This document shows, one piece after another, positions 57,516 to 64,000 of a stretch of DNA of 64,000 bases (positions are counted from its first letter, which is position 1; each line of letters starts with the position of its first letter). Position numbers and translations under genes: made by a program. The notes below the pieces were generated by a model. It was not told the DNA's origin, did no database searches, and saw nothing but the letters and a program-made list of their open reading frames with translations. The DNA comes from Pseudovirgaria hyperparasitica (lineage: Eukaryota > Ascomycota > Dothideomycetes > Acrospermales > Acrospermaceae), in NCBI RefSeq assembly GCF_010093815.1, contig NW_022985572.1:95463-159462 (forward strand). Direction: 5' to 3'.

Positions 57516-57780
57516 AACATATCAGTAACATATACGAGATAGGGATTATTCAAAGACACCTATTTCCGCGCTAATTACTTTAGAGTATTAAGATTTCGGG
57601 AAACTATATTATAATTATTATTAATTTATACGGATTATTACGAATTATATTATTACTAGCTAAGGACGGTATAAAAATTAGTAAATTACGTAAATCGTAC
57701 TAAATTATAGTAAATCTATATAAATCTATATCTATAAGAATTAGATAATATACCTAATAATCTAAAAAACTCTATAAAGA

Positions 57781-58018
57781 TATAAAGAGTAAAGACGTAG
57801 AATAGTAGTCTAATAGTTTATAGAGAGACATAGGAATATATTTATAGAGTAATCTTACTCTTATACGAGGTTGATTCCTAACGAGTAGGAATTGGTTTAT
57901 ACGGTCCACTTATATAGTAACCTTGCTTAACTTAGCTAACTCAATCTAGCTCTGGCCACTACGTGGCTACATGGATTAGAATGATCTATATAGGTCTATT
58001 ATAGTTCCTATCCTAATA
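57781..58018. mobile_element. Solo LTR-like insertion 2 (238 bp), left arm only
   Basis: Flanked by the perfect 5-bp duplication AAAGA (57776-57780 and 58019-58023). The right arm has a single AAAGA (complement of 58915-58919) with no insert. Its ends TATAAAG..CCTAATA fit TG..CA after RIP. The interior from 57870 to 57980 is clearly less AT-biased than its surroundings. Confidence 0.75.
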
Positions 58019-58374
58019 AAAGAGTTAAGAAGTTTTTTAAAGAAAGGAATATTTCTAAGAAAAGATTTTAATATAGATAGTACCTAGGCTTACCTAATTA
58101 TATTACGTAATACGCTAGGCCTAATTAGGTAATCTTACCTATATAAGAAGTTAAGATAGATAAAATCTAGTTTATTAGGAAAACGCTTATATAAATCTTA
58201 GATTAGCGAATATTAGTAAGTATCTAAGATAAAGTATAGAGAACGACTAAGGTCTTACGAGACTTAGAATAGGGATATAGAGATAGATAACGATCTAGGT
58301 CGCTAAGGGTAGCTTCCTAGAGGGAAGGGATAATTATTAGGACTTAGTCTTAGGTAGAACCTAATCTATATATA

Positions 58375-58560
58375 CCTTAGCTAATAGAGTTAGGAGGTAA
58401 CGTAAAGGGCGGTAAATAGTTACGTACTAGATAGATCGGCGTCCCTTTATATATATACTCTTAGATTTCTACTAAAAGAGTTCGGTAGTAATTCGTTCTA
58501 TAATAGAATACACCCTATTATTCTATCTAACTATACTACTATCTAATAACCCTATTCTTA
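58375..58560 (+). mobile_element. 186-bp MITE, copy 3, at the centre of the palindrome
   Basis: Same length as copies 1 and 2 with transition differences only. TA at 58373-58374 and 58561-58562. It separates the two gypsy arms. Confidence 0.85.
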
Positions 58561-58563
58561 TAG

Positions 58564-61500
58564 TACGTATAGGTTAGGTTCTACCTAAGACTAAGTTCTA
58601 ATAATTATCCCTTCCCTCTAGGAAGCTACCCTTAGTAACCTAGATTATTACCTATCTCTATATCCCTATCCTAAGTCTTATAAGACCTTAGTCGTTCTCT
58701 ATACTTCGTCTTAGATACTTACTAATATTCGCCGATCTAAGATTTATATAAGCGTTTTCCTAATAAACTAGATTTTATCTATCTTAACTTCTTATATAGG
58801 TAAGATTACCTAATTAGGCCTAGCATATCACGTAATATAATTAGGTAAGCCCGGGTACTACCTATATTAAAATCTTTTCTTAGAAATATTCCTTTCTTTA
58901 AAAAACTTCTTAACTCTTTATAGAGTTTTTTAGATTATTAGGTATATCACCCGATTCTTATAGATATAGATTTATATAGATTTACTATAATTTAGTACGA
59001 TTTACGTAATTTACTAATTTTTATACTATCCTTAGCTAGTAATAATATAATTCGTAATAATCTATATAAATTAGTAATAATTATAATATAGTTTCCTAAA
59101 ATCTTAATACTCTAAAGTAATTAGTGCGGAAATAGGCGCCTTCGAATAATCCCTATCTTATATATATTACTAATATATTAAAAGCTATTAATCTACCCCG
59201 ACCTAGACCGGGCTCTAATAATCTAGCTATATATTATTATAGTTATTGCTTTCCGTCGTATATTACTTACGGTAGTACTAAATCTATAATATATAGTACT
59301 TATATAACTAAGAAGCGTTATTACTTATAGATATTTAAGTAAGTTCGAAGAACTTTACGTAGATTTACTTATATTAGTATAGATTACTACTAGGTCTCTA
59401 GTAACCCCTACTAATAAGGAGCGTAGTACTACTAATCGTAACGCCTTAGAGAAGGCTTTCCACGAGCTATATATCTAAGGTAAGAGTTACGCCTAGGAGT
59501 ACGATTCTAATAAGATCCGTAAGGATTTATTAGAATCTACTATAGCTATTATTACCGCGATTACTAGGTAATATTATTTTTCTTAAATTATTATAGATTC
59601 TTACTAATATATATTAATCTCTATAATAGTACTAAAATCTCTACCACTTCGGACTTCTTTTTATATACTAGCGATATTAAAATTCCTAGAAAAGGTTCTA
59701 GTAAAAAGGCTAAGGTTCCTTTCTTACGCGTACTAAAGAGCTATAAATTTAGTGAAGATAGCTCTAATCTAGAAGTTTCTATACTAAAGGTATATAGTTC
59801 TATACTAATCGTTAAATCTTTTCGCTAATTTATATAATTCTTAGCGTACCCGCGCCGGTCCGTCCCTCTCTATCCCGGGTCCTACCGCTCTATAGGTTTC
59901 TATAGAGGAGTTTATAGCTATAAGGTATACTATATAGAATTTATAGCGTCGGAATAAAAGGCTAGAGACTTATATTATAAAGCTCTATACTATACTAAAT
60001 AAGAACTAGTAGAAGGAATTAGATATAACCATTACGGTAATTAGTACTTCTACTCCTACTCCGACTTAATCGGTTTAGATCTATACTAATTAGTACTAAT
60101 ATATCTCTTTTATCTAGTATTTTTAGTTTTTTAGTTTTAATTTTAAAGCGATCTTACTTCTTCTAGATAGATTAATACGAGTTTATATAGATCTATATAG
60201 ATCTTTATATTTTCTTTTAGCTTTCTTAATTTTATCTTTCTTTAATAATAACTTCTTTAATCTCTTTAGTAATCTATACCAATCTATACCGATCAGCACC
60301 AATTTTCGATGTCCATTTCTCTTAGTAAATTATTTTTCTAAGTCTCCTTTTTAGTTAAATTTTTTAAAGTTCTAAGTTTAAACTTTCTAAGGAAGTTCCT
60401 TAATTCCTTAGAATGTTTTAAAGATCTATATCTCTTTTACCTTCTTCCTTTTAGGCGGCCGTCCTTAGCGTTAAACTATACTAAAAAATATTAAATCGCT
60501 GTACTTTAGTATAATTCTCTATAATTCCGCGGCTTTCTTTACTAATTACTACTTATATACTAATATCGCTACTTTACTAATGTTTATTATAGGTTCCTAA
60601 GTATCTTTATTAGAATTATATCCTTTCTAATAAATCTTATATAGCTATATACTATCTTTAGCGCGTTACTAGCTAAGTATCTACTTAACTTTATAGATAT
60701 CTATACCTTCTTATATAACTACTTTATATAGTATCTATTTAGAATAATCTAGTAATAATAAGGCATGAAATAGCTTAAGAAGCGTAATATAGAATATATT
60801 ATATATCTTTAATATAGGAGGGAGTTATAACTCGTACGCCTAGTTATTAATTACACGAGTAATCTTATATAGATCTATTATTATATAGTTAAGCTTCTTC
60901 TTTAGCCTAATACTATAAATATTCTTACTATTTAGTAAAACTTTATCCCTAATATTAAAGATTATAGGTTTTCTACCCTTATTATAGTGCGATTTACTAT
61001 AATTTATAGTATCTTATAGTAACTTTATAATACTTCTTTACGTTTAGAATAGTTCTATAGTAATTTCTATTACTTTAATGTTAGGTTATTCTACTTTAAA
61101 CTAAGTCTCTAAGAACTATATATTATAGTTCTAACTAAAGTTTACTTCGAACGGACTTACGTAGGTTAATATATACCGGCTATTATTATACACGAATTCC
61201 GCGATATAGACTAACCTTACCTAGTTATACTACTTATAGTTATAATATATACGTAAATACGCCTTAACTATCTAATTCTACTACTCTATCTATCTATCTA
61301 TTTATAGGTAGAACGTAGTACTAAGTTTCCGCTTAATTCCTAGTATATAGTAGAAATCCTTCTAAAATTTAGATGTTATCTATAGACCTCTATCTAAAAC
61401 TATACTATTTAGTATACTATAAAGCCGGACTACGTCACGGAGTAGTATATCTATAAGATCCGGTACTTAGATTATCTTTCTTATAGGGATATAGTATAAT

Positions 61501-63944
61501 ATCTTTATAAATCTATCTAGAATTATAAGTAAACTATTATAAATATATCTAGAATACTTACTTAGGGGTAGATCTATAATAAAATCCATCGATAATTCCT
61601 TCTATACCTCCTTTAGTATAGGTAATAGCCTTAATTTACTATATAGTAAGTATCTATATACTTTCGTATACTAGTAAACGTTATACGTTTTTATATAGTC
61701 TTTTATATATTTATAAAGACCTAGCTAGTCATATATCCTTTAGATTAAATTAACTATCCTTATAATGCTAAAGTACCCTACTAACGCGTAATCGTGCTAT
61801 TCCCTTAAAATATTAATTTATAAGCCGCCTTCCAGTATATAGAGTCGGCCTTAGAAATAGATCGCGTCTAATTATCGTTTCTACCTTAATAACTATAGTG
61901 GATCTATAGCGCTTCCTTTTATACTTATAACTTTCTTTACTAATATATTAGAATTCTAGGTAGATTTAATCAAGTCTTTAAGGGTTTTCTTAGTTTCTTA
62001 GATATTTATTTAGATTACTTAATACCCGCTCTAATTCCCGCGGAGAATCGCCGAAAGTGTTCTAGCTTCTAGTATTCTATTAGATAACTAGTCTTATAGT
62101 ATCTAAAGTATAGTATAGTCTAACTTATACCGACTATCTACGTCATTCTATAACGATTTCTTATAATCTTTATACCGCGATAGAGAATTAGCTTTATTCT
62201 CTCTTCTAGCTTTATATAAGATTTTAAAGTTAAATATTAATATCTACTTAGCCTAATATACTTATCGGTAATTAAGAACCTTAGTTAATATAAAGTAACG
62301 TAGATTTATATAATCTAATAATAATTCGATCTAATATGCGGAGCCTTCTAAATAATATTACTATTACTTAAAACTCTTAATAATTATAAGTAGTTCCTAG
62401 TCGTGCGTGTTATAACGCGTCTCTATATCTACTATTTTATAGAAAAAGAAAGCGACCGGGTACTATTATACCTTATCTTTTATATCTTTATATAGTTAAC
62501 TAATAATTCTAGTAATTATAAATCCTAACGCGTTAGTTTTAACCCGAATATACTTCTTAGGATTAAAATACCTAAGAATTAGTATAGTTATAAAGTAATT
62601 CTTTAATGATCGGAACGTATCTCGCGCTTCTAGCGTTAACTATATCTTAACCGACTTAGCTTTACGCTATACTCGCCTATCTATAGAGATTTTACTACTA
62701 TTCTCTATAAGTTTATTAAGCGGCGCTATAATTCTTAAGAAGTCTATAATGAATTTATAATAATAGTTCACGAAACCTATAAATTTTCTAATTTAACGTA
62801 TAGTAGTAGGTTCTAGCCATTCTATAAAAGTCTTTACACGCTCTAGCTCTATTTTTAGACCGCTATATATTATAATAAAGCCGAGAAACCTAACTTCTTA
62901 TTAGTAAAACTTATATTTAGATAATTTTATATAGAGTTTATACTACCTTAGACGATTTAGTACCGATTTTACGTGTTCTTTATAATTCTATATACTATTA
63001 GAGTAAATTAGTATATTATTAAGATAAACTACGTAAATCACGTTAAGTAATTCTACGAGTATAGTATTAATATATTCTTAAAACGCTTCTAGTATATTTA
63101 TTAGCCCGAATAGTATAATAGTATACTTAAAATAACTATATCTAGTCCGAAATGTGGTTTTCTACTTATCTCCGCGACGAATTTAAAGCCGGTAATATAT
63201 ATCTTATAAATCTAGCTTTGTAAAGTACTTTACCTTTATTAATTAGTTTAAAGATTTACTAACTAGTAGTAATAGATAACGATTCTTCTTAGTTACTATA
63301 TTTAGTACCTAATAGTTAACGTATAGACGTAAACTTCTATCTTTCTTCTTTACGAAGAGAATAGATATACTAGCTAATAACGTACTATGACGTATCTAGT
63401 CTCTTCTAAGGTATTCTTTAATATATTTATAAAGAACTTTAAGTTCTAGTCTTAAAAGTAGGTAAAGTAGACTATAAGGGACGTCTACTCCCTCTTTAAG
63501 CTTAATCTTTAGCTTATACGGCCCGTAATTAGAGAGAAGTAATATATCTTCTACCGAAAATATATCCGTATACTATAAATATATGTTAGATAGCGTGTCT
63601 TCGCCCCGATTATTACTATTATCCTTATCTTTATTAATAATTAATAAGGACGTAAGATAGATCGGCGACGATCGGGTCCGTATAGTAAGGTTCTATACCT
63701 CCTTACTAATAGTTATAACTTACTAGTATAATTTACTACGGTATCGTTAGAACGTTAATATCTCCTTCTAAAAATTAAGGATAGAGTTTAGGCGTCTAAG
63801 CTAAGGCATCCCTAGAATTATATTCTATTAGCTAATATTAGCCACGATAAATTTATTAGACATCTACTATTTTATTATCTTTAAGTTATAAACTTTATAA
63901 TTCGTTATAGCTTTATCTAAAGTTCTAACTTTATATCTATTAAC

Positions 63945-63945
<1 letters not shown>
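58564..63945 (-). mobile_element. RIP-degraded Ty3/gypsy chromovirus, right palindrome arm (-)
   Basis: Reverse complement of the left arm. Positions pair with a constant sum of 116938 near the centre (58311 with 58627, 58141 with 58797) and 116695 from insertion 2 outwards (56821 with 59874, 53335 with 63360, 52949 with 63746). Outside insertion 1 the sum is 116550 (52741 with 63809). The two steps of 243 and 145 bp are exactly the left-only insertions. The minus strand therefore carries chromodomain about 60555-60705, integrase about 60995-61845, RNase H about 62335-62595, RT about 62975-63385, and protease running into the microsatellite at the window edge. Confidence 0.9.
59180..60080 (+). 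pseudogene. Antisense coding relic downstream of pol (right arm copy)
   Basis: Reading + across stops yields protein-like stretches such as VTPTNKERSTTNRNALEKAF (about 59400), EYDSNKIRKDLLESTIAI (about 59490), KARDLYYKALYYT (about 59960) and ELVEGIRYN (about 60003). It lies between the pol relic and the palindrome centre, in the opposite direction to pol. It may be a captured gene, an accessory antisense ORF of the element, or another nested element. Family not recognised. Confidence 0.5.

Positions 63946-64000
<55 letters not shown>
63945..64000. repeat. (AAT)n microsatellite at the window end
   Basis: About 18 AAT/ATA units run to the last base. In the left arm the matching position (about 52600-52605) has only one or two such units. 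It stops the arm-to-arm pairing at this point. Confidence 0.9.

Larger units (their letters stand above)
51280..58374 (+). mobile_element. RIP-degraded Ty3/gypsy chromovirus, left palindrome arm (+)
   Basis: Relics in order on the + strand, reading across stops: gag core about 51560-51960; zinc-knuckle remnant about 52270-52330; protease ALVDT block about 52505; RT about 53310-53720 ([19 protein letters not shown], later YLNN where active elements have YLDD); RNase H about 54100-54360; integrase about 54850-55700 (KELSMDFIIDLPLS); chromodomain-like block about 55990-56140 (KGYNPNKDT context). The gag-PR-RT-RH-IN-chromodomain order defines chromoviruses. Stop codons throughout make it dead. 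It carries two solo-LTR-like insertions and an antisense coding relic downstream of pol. LTRs of the element itself were not found; the right edge is the palindrome centre. Confidence 0.85.
49441..64000. other. RIP-mutated AT-rich transposon block
   Basis: From about 49.45 kb on, the sequence is dominated by TA, AT and TAG/TAA words. CA and TG dinucleotides are nearly missing while CG survives, the expected result of CpA-to-TpA repeat-induced point mutation. No reading frame of 60 codons exists in 14.5 kb. Translation across stop codons still shows transposase, gag and pol relics. The edge is abrupt, within about 100 bp. Confidence 0.93.

Noticed and set aside
51280-64000. Palindrome as a simple assembly artefact
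   Set aside because: Arms differ by many transitions and by two insertions with their own target duplications, which a collapsed or mirrored assembly would not create. Long-read confirmation is still desirable.

Overview
The window is nuclear DNA of a filamentous ascomycete (Pezizomycotina). Genes are dense and carry short introns (about 45-110 nt) with GT..AG ends and CTAAC/CTAAT-type branch sites. A 14.5-kb block with the signature of repeat-induced point mutation (RIP) closes the window. Dothideomycetes is my best guess, from the gene set and the AT-desert architecture; this is inference, since I could not search a database.

Layout, 1-49.4 kb: 20 convincing protein genes, most with exons that I joined by hand. 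In order: the 3' part of PAT1 (mRNA decapping); U2 snRNP A' (LEA1); a secreted GH76 alpha-mannanase; an orphan beta-rich protein; a secreted GH43 arabinanase; a conserved fungal protein of 769 aa; two related histidine-rich LEA/'allergen'-like stress proteins facing each other; then a metabolic group (MCT-type MFS transporter, pisatin-demethylase-like P450, SDR, GMC oxidoreductase). Next come TRAX and GPI14 on a shared divergent promoter, a secreted S10 carboxypeptidase, a mitochondrial mercaptopyruvate/thiosulfate sulfurtransferase, APC11 (four small exons), a conserved unknown protein with an overlapping uORF, the 78-kDa complex I subunit (six exons, one of 24 nt), and a DUF3405 membrane protein. 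Housekeeping genes alternate with secreted plant-polymer enzymes and a detoxification/secondary-metabolism-like group, as expected for a plant-associated fungus.

Layout, 49.4-64 kb: an abrupt switch to very AT-rich DNA almost without CA/TG dinucleotides and without any ORF of 60 codons. It holds (a) a RIP-killed pogo/Fot1-type DDE1 transposase relic; (b) a RIP-killed Ty3/gypsy chromovirus (gag, protease, RT, RNase H, integrase, chromodomain) reading +; (c) the same element reading -, the two forming an imperfect palindrome of about 5.5 kb per arm, tail to tail; (d) a 186-bp TA-flanked MITE in three copies, one exactly at the palindrome centre; (e) two solo-LTR-like insertions with 5-bp target duplications, present only in the left arm.

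The least ordinary feature is this palindrome. With the central MITE and one TA removed, the two arms are separated by a single base. Arm-to-arm differences are almost all C/T and G/A transitions, so RIP has acted separately on the arms.
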